Assembly (NCBI GenBank): GCA_949879795.1
Contig: CATLBR010000015.1
Coordinates: 16,886 to 80,885, forward strand
Origin: an uncultured Hungatella sp.
GTDB taxonomy: Bacteria > Bacillota > Clostridia > Lachnospirales > Lachnospiraceae
Direction of reading: 5' to 3'
Length of the DNA stretch: 64,000 nt
Shown here: positions 26,792 through 36,473 of the stretch, one piece after another
Numbering within the stretch: the first letter of the stretch is position 1
Layout of the letters: every line of letters starts with the position of its first letter
Position numbers and translations under genes: made by a program
Notes under the pieces: model-generated
The model's database searches: none
Seen by the model: only the letters and a program-made list of their open reading frames with translations
What the model was told of the DNA's origin: nothing

Positions 26792-28160
26792 CGTCCCACT
26801 CCTCCATCTTCCTGCGGATCTCCGGGGAGATCAGCTCCGGCCCCAGGCAGTCCGACAGCCCCAGCCCCTCCTCGGTCAGCGTCAGCCAGCCCGGCCCGGT
26901 CTCGGGTCTCCCGGTCTCTGTTCTCTCCGCCCTTTGTCTCTCTGACGCCTGCTTTCCCGTCCCTTTCTTCTCTTCCAGAAATCCCTGTTCCATCCACTGT
27001 AAAAGCAGGGGAAAATCTTCCAGCGCCTCGGTCCCGAACTTCTGCCTATACGCCTCCCTGTCCAGCCCCGGACGGATCAGAAGATGGCGGATGGCATATC
27101 TCCTCTTCTCCTCCTCCCCGGACAGTAAGATCCCGTGAGTGATACTGGTGTAGTCCCTGCACTCTGTAAAAGCCCTCAGCTCCGCCATGCAGCTCTCCCT
27201 GGTTATGGCGTATGGCGTGCAGAAATGCAGGTCTCCTGCATAGCTTCTGCCTCCGCACCCCAGAGCCAGGGATGTGGCGAAGCCGCAGTCGGAGAATTCC
27301 CGAACTCCGCCGACGTCTGTGCCCTTGGGCCTCACAAACCGCCTCATGGAATCCTGGCGGAAACCTTCCGATTTTAGATATGCCGCCGCCTCCCTGTACT
27401 CCTGGTACGCCGTCTCCGGTTCCGGAACCACCCCTTCTCTCTCCAGAGAAACCCCGTGCTTTACATAGAGGGGATACAGGAATATCTCGTCAGGCCCGAA
27501 GCTCACCGCCTCCTTCAAAGACCCCAGAAGAGATTCCGGTGTCTGACCCGGAATTCCATAGATGAAATCCACATTGACACATGGAAAATCATAAGATTTT
27601 AAAAGCTCCAGCGCCCTCCTGGCCCTCTCTCCCCCATGTCCCCTGCGCAGAATGGCCAGTTCTCTGTCGCTGAAGCTCTGGATCCCCATGCTGACCCTGG
27701 TGATCCCCTGTCTTTTCAGAAGGTTCAGTTTCTCCTTCGTGGTCTGGTTGGGGGCGGTCTCGATGACGATCTGACGGTGCTCCTCAAACTCCATATACTT
27801 GTCCGCCAGGTCAAATACCCGCTGAAGCTGCCGCTCCTCCAAGAGCAGAGGCGTCCCTCCCCCTATGGTAAAATCAGAAAATACAGTCCCCGCAGATTCC
27901 AGGATCTCTCTGTACTGGCTCGCCTGACGCTCCACAGCGTCCAGATATCCCTCCATGGCCTCTCTGCCCAGGCCCGTGACGGAAAACAGATTGCAGTATC
28001 CGCACTTGGACTGGCAGAATGGCACATGAAGGTAGAGTCCGTGCCCCGCCCCGGCAAACCTCTGCCCATAGTCCCTCAGATTCACCCCCGCCAAAGGTCT
28101 GTAGGCCGTCTTGTGCGGGTAACTGTACATATATTGGATATAGGGATTTTTATGATACAT
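26739..28160 (-). CDS. STM4012-family radical SAM protein (HemN-like)
   Basis: This radical SAM enzyme of about 473 residues is related to oxygen-independent coproporphyrinogen oxidase. HVPFCQSKCGYCNLFS carries the cluster cysteines, followed by TIGGGTPLLL, GITRVSMGIQSFSDREL and NVDFIYGIPGQTPESL. The N-terminal YIQYMYSYPHKTAYRPL is the characteristic start of STM4012 proteins rather than HemN. ATG 28160 has AAAGGA spaced well; an upstream frame to 28223 runs into the inserted ATPase fragment. A Glu/Arg/Thr-rich insertion lies near residue 410-440. It belongs to the STM4011-4015 cluster. Confidence 0.88.
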   Translation of the reverse strand: MYHKNPYIQYMYSYPHKTAYRPLAGVNLRDYGQRFAGAGHGLYLHVPFCQSKCGYCNLFSVTGLGREAMEGYLDAVERQASQYREILESAGTVFSDFTIGGGTPLLLEERQLQRVFDLADKYMEFEEHRQIVIETAPNQTTKEKLNLLKRQGITRVSMGIQSFSDRELAILRRGHGGERARRALELLKSYDFPCVNVDFIYGIPGQTPESLLGSLKEAVSFGPDEIFLYPLYVKHGVSLEREGVVPEPETAYQEYREAAAYLKSEGFRQDSMRRFVRPKGTDVGGVREFSDCGFATSLALGCGGRSYAGDLHFCTPYAITRESCMAELRAFTECRDYTSITHGILLSGEEEKRRYAIRHLLIRPGLDREAYRQKFGTEALEDFPLLLQWMEQGFLEEKKGTGKQASERQRAERTETGRPETGPGWLTLTEEGLGLSDCLGPELISPEIRRKMEEWDDVHKKDHDSLQGQPEKL

Positions 28161-29298
28161 GGTCTGTCCTTTCTCCATCTGCACCCTGCATCTTTTTTTT
28201 GTACTTTGACGGCTCCTTTTCAACTTCCTCCTGAAACCACTCCATCACCTGTTCAGCAAAGATTTGCCTGATTTCCAGATTGGGTATGGCCAGCTGATAC
28301 AGATTGCCGTCAGCCTCTCCTCTCTGGGTCAGATATCCGGCAGTAAAAAGGACACTCCACAGATTGTTGATATTTGCATACAGTTCCCGGTATGTCAGGT
28401 CCTGATTTATATTTTTCGTCACCACGCCGCCGTTCACCAGCTCTTCAAGTTCTTTTCTGGTTCTGTTCTTTGCCATCTTAAGAAATGTCCTGATAATATC
28501 GTTTCCGCTTGTATTGATCCAGAAAGCTCTGGGAAGTTCCTGAGAATTTTCACGCAAAGCAGCGCAGTAATTAATCACGTCCCACGGGCAGTACACATCT
28601 GCGCCGCCAAACCGGTAGCCGTCATACCATGCTTTCACCGTTTCATACTGACCCTCAATTTCATAGTATTTCAGCATATCCCGAACTTCTCCGTCCGTGA
28701 ATCCAAAATGTTCATCGAACGGAACATCTGTAATCCCCATCACCTTCAGATTATTTAGCCCTGTAAATATACTCTCCTTCGCGATCTTCAGACATCCGGT
28801 CATCACCGCGAAATAGAGGCTGTCATTGCCCTTCATGGCCTGATTGAACAGATTCCTTATCAGCTCCATCATCTCGTCATAATATCCAAACTGCCGCGCC
28901 TTATCCAATGGCACATCGTATTCGTCGATCAGAAGTATCGCTTTCTGACCATAATGTTTACAGAGCGCCTCCGACAAAAACAGAAGGCTGCTCCCCACAT
29001 TTTTCAGGGTGATAGAGATAACCGGAAATTTACCCATATATTCCCTGCACAGCTCCTGATCTTTGGCTATCTCCAGTCCGTCAAAGAGACTGCCGTCACA
29101 CCCGTACCCAAAGAAATATTTCAACATGCTCATATTCAAAGACTTTCCGAACCGCCTGGGCCGTGTGAACAGATTCACTTCTCCCCAGTTGTCCAGCAAT
29201 TCTTTTATCAGTTCCGTCTTATCCACATAATAAAATCTCTCGGTGCGGAGTTTTTCAAAATTCTCAATCCCAACAGGCAGCTTTCTCGTCGTCCTCAA
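28150..29298 (-). pseudogene. AAA-ATPase-like gene, internally deleted and lacking its nuclease domain
   Basis: The 382-residue frame has LPVGIENFEKLRTERFYYVD, the P-loop-like TRPRRFGKS and Walker B AILLIDEYDVPL of the AAA-ATPase_like (PF09820) family. Compared with the intact 556-residue relative at 52202-53872, about 60 residues are missing between ISITLKNV and LSEALCKHYG. The C-terminal PD-(D/E)XK domain is replaced by KEPSKYKKKMQGADGERTDH, which runs into the STM4012 leader. It sits between STM4013 and STM4012 and so interrupts that operon. It may still be translated, but nuclease function is lost. Confidence 0.8.
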
Positions 29299-29322
29299 TC
29301 TTCATGTCTCCTTCCTGTGACG

Positions 29323-30240
29323 CTACAGGAAAAAATGCTTGTAAGGCACCGTGTTCACCGCAGGATGGTTGATCCCGTGAAACTGGCACCCGTCCTCCCC
29401 GTAGCAGGTCCCGTGGTCCGAACAGCAGATGACAAAGGCCCCTCCCCGCTTCTCCTTCCACCCTGAAAACAGCCTTCCCAGCTCCCCGTCCACATGGCGG
29501 AGCGCCGCTCTGTGGCTTGAGATACTGTCCTGCCGGGCTCCCTCCAGATAAAAATAATTGGGGTAGTGGATGGCGTCGATGTTCAGGTAGAGGAATATCC
29601 TCTGCTCCTCCTCCTTGTCAAGCCTCTTTAGAATAAAATCCACCTGGTTGACGGCGCTGTTCTTCACCCCGCACCCGAAGGAGGGATGCCACCAGCTTTT
29701 CTTAAAGTATCCCGGAAACACCTTCCCCAGATCGGACCGCTTGTCGAAAAATGACACGCCTCCCACACACCAGGTATCATACCCTTCCTTCTCCAGTCCC
29801 TCCATGATGGTGGCACCCGAGAAGGGAAAAGCCCCTTCCGGAGCCTTGTTCCCCATTCCGATCTGCCTGGGGAAAAACAGCAGCTCCCGATCCGACAGAT
29901 TCCTGGCGTCATAGTCGCAGGGCAGAAAACCGGAGAACATGGCGTGGTGGGACGGCCAGGTGAAATTTCCGGGAGCCTGACGTTTCTCCCACGGGCCGTA
30001 TCCGTTCAGCACCGGCGTGGTTCCCTGGGCCTCCTCCTGTACCGCCGCATCGTACCGCAGGGTGTCCAGGCACACAAAGAGAATATCGTCTCTCCCCACC
30101 ACCTGGTTCATGTCCACAGACGGCTTTCTCCTCTGTCTTCCCGATGAGAAGAGGCGGAAGGGAACCTCCGCCTTCTCTTCCTGCTTCTTTTCTGTTTCTC
30201 CTTCCTCCAGTGTCATCTCCGCTCTCTCAGTGATTTCCAT
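29323..30240 (-). CDS. STM4013-family sulfatase-like hydrolase
   Basis: This is a metal-dependent hydrolase of the alkaline phosphatase/sulfatase superfamily, about 305 residues. MNQVVGRDDILFVCLDTLRYD is the metal-binding N-terminal strand, GNFTWPSHHAMFSGFLP carries the nucleophile region, and CCSDHGTCYGEDGCQFHG supplies C-terminal metal ligands. The family (STM4013/SEN3800) occurs with two radical SAM proteins in a conserved cluster. The first 43 residues are Glu/Lys-rich and variable; M44 may be the true start, but the frame from 30240 overlaps the preceding gene by 14 bases as expected for coupling. The substrate is unknown. Confidence 0.87.
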   Translation of the reverse strand: MEITERAEMTLEEGETEKKQEEKAEVPFRLFSSGRQRRKPSVDMNQVVGRDDILFVCLDTLRYDAAVQEEAQGTTPVLNGYGPWEKRQAPGNFTWPSHHAMFSGFLPCDYDARNLSDRELLFFPRQIGMGNKAPEGAFPFSGATIMEGLEKEGYDTWCVGGVSFFDKRSDLGKVFPGYFKKSWWHPSFGCGVKNSAVNQVDFILKRLDKEEEQRIFLYLNIDAIHYPNYFYLEGARQDSISSHRAALRHVDGELGRLFSGWKEKRGGAFVICCSDHGTCYGEDGCQFHGINHPAVNTVPYKHFFL

Positions 30241-31300
30241 ACAGCCACTCCTTCATCATCTCCGCCTGATGGCGGTAGATCCTGTTTTCATTGTATATGT
30301 CCTGATAGATCAGATCCCCCTGGCCGTTCATCTCGATGACTCTCGGCCTCAGGCTCCCTCTCTCAAGCAAAATATCTATCCCCGCGCTGCGCAGTCCCGG
30401 GAAACATCCGGCCGCCTTCCTGCACAGTTCCTCCGTCTCCTCTCTGACAGACAGGGGAAGCCCCAGCTCTGACATACCCAGAGCGCGATTGTTCAGATGC
30501 AGGTTGGTGACAGGGCCTTTTGAGAGCCTGGCCAGCATAAAATCCACCTTCCCGTCCTGAACCACCGCCCGCAGGTCATAGGAGAACCCCTGACAGACCG
30601 CCTTGGCATACCACCGCTCCGCCATACAGTCAAGGCTCAGAATCCGCCGGAGCAGAGACTCTGCCTCCTTCCTGTCCGTAAATCGCCGAAGCCGCTTGGT
30701 GTTCACCAGGCGGCCTGTGAGGGGATCCTCCAGCCCGCAGGTGTAGAGGACCATCTGTCCGGTTTTTTTCTGATATCGGAAGGCCGCCACTCCCGCCGCC
30801 CCGGAGCCCCGGACCGGCTTTAAAAAGATCTGGGACATATGCCTTCTCTCCATGGCCTCCAAAAGCTGCTCCAGGCTCTCCGCCTTCTCCGCCAGGATCT
30901 CGGTCACGGGCATCCCTGCCCCTGCCAGCTGCCGCTTGCATTCCCCCTTGTCCAGAAGCGTTCTCACCTGGCTGGGATGGTTCAAAAATGATATGTTCTG
31001 CTCTCTCCCCAGCCGGGCCAGCTCTTCCAGATCTTTCTCATATCCCAGGGTCAGGCGGTTCAGCTCCTCCAGACAGGAACTGTCCCAGGCCGGCGGATCT
31101 ATTTTTACAAACAGCTCCGCCTCCCGGTCCTTTTTCTCCCTGACGGTTCGGTCCCAGTCCCCTGAACACTCCCGCCAGTCCCAAAGGCTTATGGGTATTC
31201 CCGCCAGGGCCGCGCCTTTCTCCAGCCACACGGCCCGCTTAACGCCGGGAACGCCCAGGAGAACCGCCTGCCTCACTCTGTCAGCATGGCGTTCATCCAT
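30227..31300 (-). CDS. STM4014-family protein (ATP-grasp-like)
   Basis: The 357-residue protein has the family N-terminus VLLGVPGVKRAVWLEKGA and an ATP-grasp-like core: AEKAESLEQLLEAMERR, IFLKPVRGSGAAGVAAFRY, DLRAVVQDGKVDFMLAR, AGIDILLERGSLRPRVIEMNG and GDLIYQD. Such folds ligate a carboxylate to an amine or thiol with ATP, so it may tag or conjugate the cluster's substrate; that is inference. It overlaps STM4015 by 28 bases and STM4013 by 14. Confidence 0.85.
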   Translation of the reverse strand: MDERHADRVRQAVLLGVPGVKRAVWLEKGAALAGIPISLWDWRECSGDWDRTVREKKDREAELFVKIDPPAWDSSCLEELNRLTLGYEKDLEELARLGREQNISFLNHPSQVRTLLDKGECKRQLAGAGMPVTEILAEKAESLEQLLEAMERRHMSQIFLKPVRGSGAAGVAAFRYQKKTGQMVLYTCGLEDPLTGRLVNTKRLRRFTDRKEAESLLRRILSLDCMAERWYAKAVCQGFSYDLRAVVQDGKVDFMLARLSKGPVTNLHLNNRALGMSELGLPLSVREETEELCRKAAGCFPGLRSAGIDILLERGSLRPRVIEMNGQGDLIYQDIYNENRIYRHQAEMMKEWLYGNH

Positions 31301-32130
31301 ATCTCGCCGTCGTACTCTTCCTGCTCGTTGGCCTCGGACACATCTACCTCCACGGGAAGGGCTTTCAGTTTTTCTGCCGTGTGGTCTGACATATAGTGAT
31401 AGTGGAGGTCAAGGGTCTTTATGTTGGGATACAGAGGAAGTTTCTTCAGAATCAACTCCCCGCCTTTGTCTGTGAGCGTGCCGTTGGCAAGGTCCAGGGT
31501 GTGGATCTGCTTCATGTATTTGCTCTCCAGGACCACCTCTGCCAGCTCGTCCTGTATCTCGCTGTCCTCGATTCCCAGATATTCCAGCTTGGGAAAATCA
31601 GACTCTTCCAGAAGCGTCCCAATCGTCTCTGCGTTCCCGTCAAAGCCGTAATAATCGCTTCCGATGTAGAGAAGCAGCTTTTTTAATGCAGGCAGCTTTG
31701 CCTTCTGGACAGACTCGATCACCGACACCGGAAGTCCGCCGCAGATGATGGTCAGGGATTCCAGCTTCTCATGGCTTATCTCCCCCAGCCGCAGGTCCGT
31801 GGAGCCCTTGATCGTCAGGGACTTCAGCTGGGGCATAGCCGCCCACAGGCTGCCGTAGTTCCCCTGGAGGATCCAGGACACCTCGCACTCCTCATAGTCC
31901 ATGTCCCCCACAAACAGGCTTTCCACATGGGAGAATCTCTCCTTGTTGTCCACGATCCCGTCAATGATGGGCTGACAGTCTGCCCCGCAGGAGTCTCCCC
32001 AGCTGCCGATGACAAGCTCTGTCACCTGAGGAAATTCCGGGTCGGCCAGGATCTCCTCAACCATGGTAGCTGGAGTCTTGCCTTCCTCATAATCACTGTA
32101 ATCATACTCGTATCTTTTTGCGTTTCCCAT
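31273..32130 (-). CDS. STM4015-family protein (leucine-rich-repeat-like)
   Basis: The 285-residue protein has degenerate LRRs: LKSLTIKGSTDLRLG, LESLTIICGGLP, LKKLLLYIGSDYYGFDG, LEYLGIEDSEIQDELA, IHTLDLANGTLTDKGGELI and IKTLDLHYHYMSDHTAEKL. YGFDG and LDLHYHYMS are typical of STM4015. A cytosolic recognition or scaffold role is likely. It is the first gene of the five-gene minus-strand cluster, divergent from purA. The AT-rich intergenic region upstream (32131-32230) probably carries its promoter. Confidence 0.85.
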   Translation of the reverse strand: MGNAKRYEYDYSDYEEGKTPATMVEEILADPEFPQVTELVIGSWGDSCGADCQPIIDGIVDNKERFSHVESLFVGDMDYEECEVSWILQGNYGSLWAAMPQLKSLTIKGSTDLRLGEISHEKLESLTIICGGLPVSVIESVQKAKLPALKKLLLYIGSDYYGFDGNAETIGTLLEESDFPKLEYLGIEDSEIQDELAEVVLESKYMKQIHTLDLANGTLTDKGGELILKKLPLYPNIKTLDLHYHYMSDHTAEKLKALPVEVDVSEANEQEEYDGEIWMNAMLTE

Positions 32131-32230
32131 AGCACGTTTCCTCCAATCAGTCTGATGACTTTATTATACTTCCCCCTGCCATCGAAAACAACATAATTTT
32201 AACTTATGTTAAATATAATTAATATTGATT

Positions 32231-32258
32231 TTACTTATGTTATGTTTCCGTGTATGAT
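32231..32258 (+). promoter_or_regulatory. Candidate purA promoter
   Basis: TTACTT (32231-32236) and TATGAT (32253-32258) are separated by 16 bases, 42 bases before the purA ATG. The region is AT-rich and shared with the divergent STM4015 gene. Confidence 0.35.
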
Positions 32259-32300
32259 TAATGTGACAAGAAACACTAATCCAAAGGAGGATTTCAACAA

Positions 32301-33578
32301 ATGGTAAGAGCAATCGTAGGCGCCAACTGGGGCGATGAGGGCAAAGGCAAGATCACGGACATGCTGGCCAGGGAGTCCGACATCATCATCCGATTCCAGG
32401 GCGGCAGCAACGCAGGCCACACGATCATCAACAATTACGGCAAATTTGCCCTCCACCTGCTTCCCTCAGGCGTATTTTATGGACATACCACCAGCATCAT
32501 CGGCAACGGTGTGGCACTTAATATTCCCTATCTTTTTAACGAGATCAAGGCTCTGACGGACAAGGGTGTTCCCGCCCCCAGAATCCTGGTCTCCGACCGG
32601 GCCCAGATTATGATGCCTTACCATGTGCTGTTCGACACCTACGAGGAGGAGCGCTTAGGAGGAAAGTCCTTCGGCTCCACCAAGTCCGGTATCGCTCCTT
32701 TCTACTCTGATAAATACGCGAAGATCGGTTTTCAGGTCAGCGAGCTGTTCGACGAGGCCGCCCTCAAGGAAAAGGTGGAGCGCGTCTGTGAGCTGAAGAA
32801 CGTCCTGCTGGAGCACCTGTACCACAAGCCGGCCATCGACCCGGAGGAGCTGTTCAAGACCCTGCTGGAGTACAGGGATATGGTAAAACCCTATGTGTGC
32901 GACGTGTCCAGATACCTCCACGACGCCATCAAGGAGGGAAAAAATATTCTCCTGGAGGGACAGCTGGGTTCCCTGAAAGATCCGGACCACGGCATCTACC
33001 CCATGGTCACCTCCTCCTCCACACTGGCTGCCTACGGAGCCATCGGCGCGGGCATCCCGCCCTATGAGATCAAGAACATCACCACCGTCGTGAAGGCGTA
33101 CTCCAGCGCCGTGGGTGCAGGGGCATTTGTCAGCGAGATCTTCGGACAGGAGGCCGACGAGCTGAGGAGGCGGGGAGGAGACGCGGGAGAGTTCGGCGCC
33201 ACCACCGGGCGGCCCAGACGTATGGGATGGTTTGACGCGGTGGCTTCCCGCTACGGCTGCCGCATTCAGGGCGCCACCGAGGTGGCCCTGACGGTCCTGG
33301 ACGTGCTGGGCTATCTGGACGAGCTTCCCGTCTGCGTGGGATACGAGATCGACGGCAAGGTCACAAAGGATTTCCCCACCACCGTGGAGCTGGAGAAAGC
33401 AAAGCCGGTGTACACCAGACTGCCCGGCTGGAAGTGCGATATACGGGGAATCAAGACCTACGAGGAACTTCCGAAAGAGTGCAGGGACTATGTAGAATTC
33501 ATCGAGAAAGAGCTGGGCGTGAAGATCACCATGGTCTCCAACGGACCCGGCAGAGACGAGATTATCTACCGCAGATAA
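32301..33578 (+). CDS. purA: Adenylosuccinate synthetase
   Basis: This 425-residue GTP-dependent enzyme joins IMP and aspartate in AMP synthesis. GANWGDEGKGKITDML at the N-terminus is the GTP-binding P-loop, with FQGGSNAGHTI, SSSTLAAYGAIGAGIPP and GATTGRPRRMGWFD following. Length is normal and AAAGGAGG precedes the ATG. It is monocistronic and is closed by a strong bidirectional terminator. Confidence 0.97.
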   Translation: MVRAIVGANWGDEGKGKITDMLARESDIIIRFQGGSNAGHTIINNYGKFALHLLPSGVFYGHTTSIIGNGVALNIPYLFNEIKALTDKGVPAPRILVSDRAQIMMPYHVLFDTYEEERLGGKSFGSTKSGIAPFYSDKYAKIGFQVSELFDEAALKEKVERVCELKNVLLEHLYHKPAIDPEELFKTLLEYRDMVKPYVCDVSRYLHDAIKEGKNILLEGQLGSLKDPDHGIYPMVTSSSTLAAYGAIGAGIPPYEIKNITTVVKAYSSAVGAGAFVSEIFGQEADELRRRGGDAGEFGATTGRPRRMGWFDAVASRYGCRIQGATEVALTVLDVLGYLDELPVCVGYEIDGKVTKDFPTTVELEKAKPVYTRLPGWKCDIRGIKTYEELPKECRDYVEFIEKELGVKITMVSNGPGRDEIIYRR

Positions 33579-33601
33579 GACTGACTGCGGCAAGGCACGT
33601 C

Positions 33602-33673
33602 AAAAACACTCCTGTCCCGTGGGGGCACCCGCCGGCCGGGCGGTTGTCCCTCAGCGGGAACAGGAGTGTTTTT
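33602..33673. terminator. Bidirectional intrinsic terminator between purA and the LysR gene
   Basis: Outer arms AAAAACACTCCTGT and ACAGGAGTGTTTTT are nearly perfect complements, with CCCG/CGGG extending the stem. The A and T ends supply U-tracts for both the plus-strand purA transcript and the convergent minus-strand LysR transcript. Confidence 0.85.
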
Positions 33674-33711
33674 GCGCGAATTTGACTCTGAACCTCCGTA
33701 AAGATTTCTTT

Positions 33712-34599
33712 TCAGTTCCCCACCAGCATCTCCAGAAGTTTCCGCCCTGCCGGGGACATGGTGCTCTCCCTGTCCGTCACCACACATATCTGTCTCGCCG
33801 GCATCTGGCTGTCAAACTCCAGACAGAACAGCTGTCCGCTGTCCAGTTTCTCCCTTGCGAAGTCCTCCACCACACACCCGATTCCCATGTTCCTCACGGC
33901 AAACTGCACCACCATGTCGCTGGTGGCCAGTTCAAATTCCGGAGCCAGGTTGATGCCCCTCTCCTGCAGCCATGAGTCGGTAAATGCCCTGGTGCTGGTG
34001 TTTCCTTCCAGAAGAATACATGGAAGTTCTCCCAGCCTGCCGTAGGACAGACGCGTTCCCTTCAGGTATTGAAATTTCTCTCCTGCCACAAACACGTCCC
34101 GTATCTCTCTCACCGGAATGAGCCTGGCATCCCCCAGGGCAGCCACGGGGGTGCTGACCACGCCGAAATCGATCTTTCCCGCGTGGAGGGATTTCATGGT
34201 CTCCGGCGTAGGCGCGTTGGACACCATGACCTTCACATTGGGATATGTCTCATGAAACTGTTCCAGATAGGAGAGGAGATAAAACTGCAGGGTCATGTCG
34301 CTGGCGCCGATGCGCACTTCTCCCGTGTCCAGGTCCTGCATGCGCCTCAGCGCCTGTTCTCCGTCCAGGATCATCTTCAGCCCTCTCTCCACATGCCCGA
34401 AGAGGAGCTCTCCCTCCTGGGTGAGGCGGACTCCTTTTGACGTGCGGACGAACAGGCGGCATCCCAGCCCTGTCTCCAGCTGCTTCACCGCCTGGCTCAC
34501 CGCCGGCTGAGAGATGCACAGGTATTCGGCTGCCAGAGTGATGCTGCCCAGCCGGGCCGCCTGATAAAACACACGATAGTATTCCAGGCTGATATCCAT
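33712..34599 (-). CDS. LysR-family transcriptional regulator
   Basis: The 295-residue protein has an N-terminal LysR helix-turn-helix (MDISLEYYRVFYQAARLGSI, then LCISQPAVSQAVKQLETGLG) and a substrate-binding effector domain with a GEVRIGASD start. The ATG at 34599 is preferred over the frame to 34626, which overlaps the upstream gene. It follows the M3 peptidase gene by 19 bases on the same strand. The effector and targets are not evident. Confidence 0.92.
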   Translation of the reverse strand: MDISLEYYRVFYQAARLGSITLAAEYLCISQPAVSQAVKQLETGLGCRLFVRTSKGVRLTQEGELLFGHVERGLKMILDGEQALRRMQDLDTGEVRIGASDMTLQFYLLSYLEQFHETYPNVKVMVSNAPTPETMKSLHAGKIDFGVVSTPVAALGDARLIPVREIRDVFVAGEKFQYLKGTRLSYGRLGELPCILLEGNTSTRAFTDSWLQERGINLAPEFELATSDMVVQFAVRNMGIGCVVEDFAREKLDSGQLFCLEFDSQMPARQICVVTDRESTMSPAGRKLLEMLVGN

Positions 34600-34618
34600 G
34601 TCCTGCCTTTTCTCCCAA

Positions 34619-36301
34619 CTAGACAAACAGGTCTTCTCTCAAACCTTCCACAGCTTTTTTCACCGTGCCGTCCCGGAAGGGATTGCCAAGGCCCGCCAGC
34701 TCAAGCAGCTCAAAATACCCTTTGCTGCCGCCGGCCCGGCAGAGCCGGTAATAGTCTTCCCACGCCTGCTTCCTGTCCTTCTTCATCCGCCCGTAGAACT
34801 CGAAGGCCCCCATCTGAGCCAGGGCATAGTCGATGTAGTAGAAGGGGAAGAGGAAAATATGCTGCTTCTGCATCCAGAAACCGCCCTCCTCCAGGAACTC
34901 ATGTCCGTCATAGTCTCTCCAGGGCAGATACACCTGCTCCAGTTCCTTCCAGACTTTGCGCCTCTCCCGGGCGGTCATGGACGGATTTTCAAATACCTTG
35001 TGCTGGAATTCATCTACGCACACCATGTAGGGCACCGCCTCCAGCGCCTCCATCACATGGGAGTACAGATATCTGTGGGCCTTGTCGCCGAAGAACAGTT
35101 CCATCCACGGGTGGGTGAAGTACTCCATGGTCATGGAGTGGATCTCCGCCACCTCATAGCTTGAAAATACCATGTCCATCAGCTTTACGTTCCTTGAGGC
35201 GGTGTAGGCCTCGAAAGCGTGGCCCGCCTCGTGGGTCAGCACGTTCACGTCGGCGTTGGTGCCGTTAAAGTTGGCAAAGATAAAGGGGGATTTATAAGCC
35301 GGGAGGAAGGTGCAGTATCCGCCGCCTCTCTTCCCCTGTCTGGTATCCAGGTCGAACATATCGTGCTCTGCCATGAAATCAAAGAATTCTCCTGTCTCCG
35401 GGGACAGCTCCCTGTACATCTTCTGAGCCTTCTCCACCAGCTCCTTCCTGTCTCCCCGGGGCACGGCGTTGCCCTCCGGGAAGATCAGCGCCTCGTCATA
35501 GTACCGCAGCTTCTCCACGCCCAGACGCTCTGCCTGCTGATCTCTCAGCTTCTGGCATAGAGGGACGACGATCTCCCTCACCTGGCGGCGGAAGCCGGCC
35601 ACATCCTCGGCGCCGTAGTCGTACCGGCCTCTGCACAGATAGATGAAATCAATATAAGAATCAAAGCCCAGCTTCTTGGCCATGCCTGCCCTGAGAGCCA
35701 CCATCTTGTCATAGATCCTGTCCAGCTCCGGGGCAATCTTCTCATACAGATCCCCCCATGCCGTCATAGCCTCTTTCCTCTCCTGCCGGTCCGTGCTCTG
35801 CATATGCTTTAAAAGGCCGTAAAAATTGCATGTCTCCCCCCGGAACTCCACGGAGGCCGCCGCCGACACCTTGGAATACTCCTGGGTCAGATTGCTCTCC
35901 TCCACCAGATCCTCCACCACAGCAGGATCGGACAGCTTCTGGTTTACCTCCATCCGCTTGATAAAATAAGAGCCGAACTCCTCCTCCCACTGATCCCTGA
36001 AGGGGGAATCCAGAATCACCTTCTCCGCCTTCTGGCACAGAATTCCCAGCTGCGGCCCTTCCTGGTTCAGATATCTCATCTCCCCGTCATAGAACTCGTC
36101 GTTGGTGTCTATGGTGTTGCGGATGCTGGCGATGGTCTCCATAGTCCCCTGCCTGTACTCCTTCTCCTTCTGTTCCAGGAACAGCTTCCTCATCTCCTCG
36201 TAGGAAGCCGCCTTCTTCAGCGCCTGGATATAGTCTTCCATCTCCCTTTTGGCCGTCTCCATATCCGGTCTCTCATACACAAGCTGTGAAAATTTTTCCA
36301 T
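34619..36301 (-). CDS. M3-family oligoendopeptidase
   Basis: This is a zinc metallopeptidase of 560 residues. The catalytic motif HEAGHAFEAYTAS (HExxH) and the downstream glutamate in SYEVAEIHSMTMEYFTHP are present. Length and the FANFNGTNADVNVLTHEAGH context fit the M3_not_pepF/oligoendopeptidase group, which degrades short peptides in the cytosol. ATG 36301 has AAAGGAG upstream; the longer frame to 36460 has no ribosome binding site and is rejected. Confidence 0.93.
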   Translation of the reverse strand: MEKFSQLVYERPDMETAKREMEDYIQALKKAASYEEMRKLFLEQKEKEYRQGTMETIASIRNTIDTNDEFYDGEMRYLNQEGPQLGILCQKAEKVILDSPFRDQWEEEFGSYFIKRMEVNQKLSDPAVVEDLVEESNLTQEYSKVSAAASVEFRGETCNFYGLLKHMQSTDRQERKEAMTAWGDLYEKIAPELDRIYDKMVALRAGMAKKLGFDSYIDFIYLCRGRYDYGAEDVAGFRRQVREIVVPLCQKLRDQQAERLGVEKLRYYDEALIFPEGNAVPRGDRKELVEKAQKMYRELSPETGEFFDFMAEHDMFDLDTRQGKRGGGYCTFLPAYKSPFIFANFNGTNADVNVLTHEAGHAFEAYTASRNVKLMDMVFSSYEVAEIHSMTMEYFTHPWMELFFGDKAHRYLYSHVMEALEAVPYMVCVDEFQHKVFENPSMTARERRKVWKELEQVYLPWRDYDGHEFLEEGGFWMQKQHIFLFPFYYIDYALAQMGAFEFYGRMKKDRKQAWEDYYRLCRAGGSKGYFELLELAGLGNPFRDGTVKKAVEGLREDLFV

Positions 36302-36473
36302 GATTATTTTCCCATCTCCTTTCTGGCTGTATTCTAACACATTTATAACTATATTTCCATACCGCTTCACACAAAAAAAGCCGACACCATTTCCTGTACA
36401 AAACCGTGACAGAACTGATATCAGCTTTTCCTGCTGCTTTTCATTTTCGCAATTAACCACAGGCCTTAACAGG

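Noticed and set aside
31396..31686. Plus-strand frames opposite the STM4015 gene
   Set aside because: Antisense shadows of an LRR-like coding sequence.
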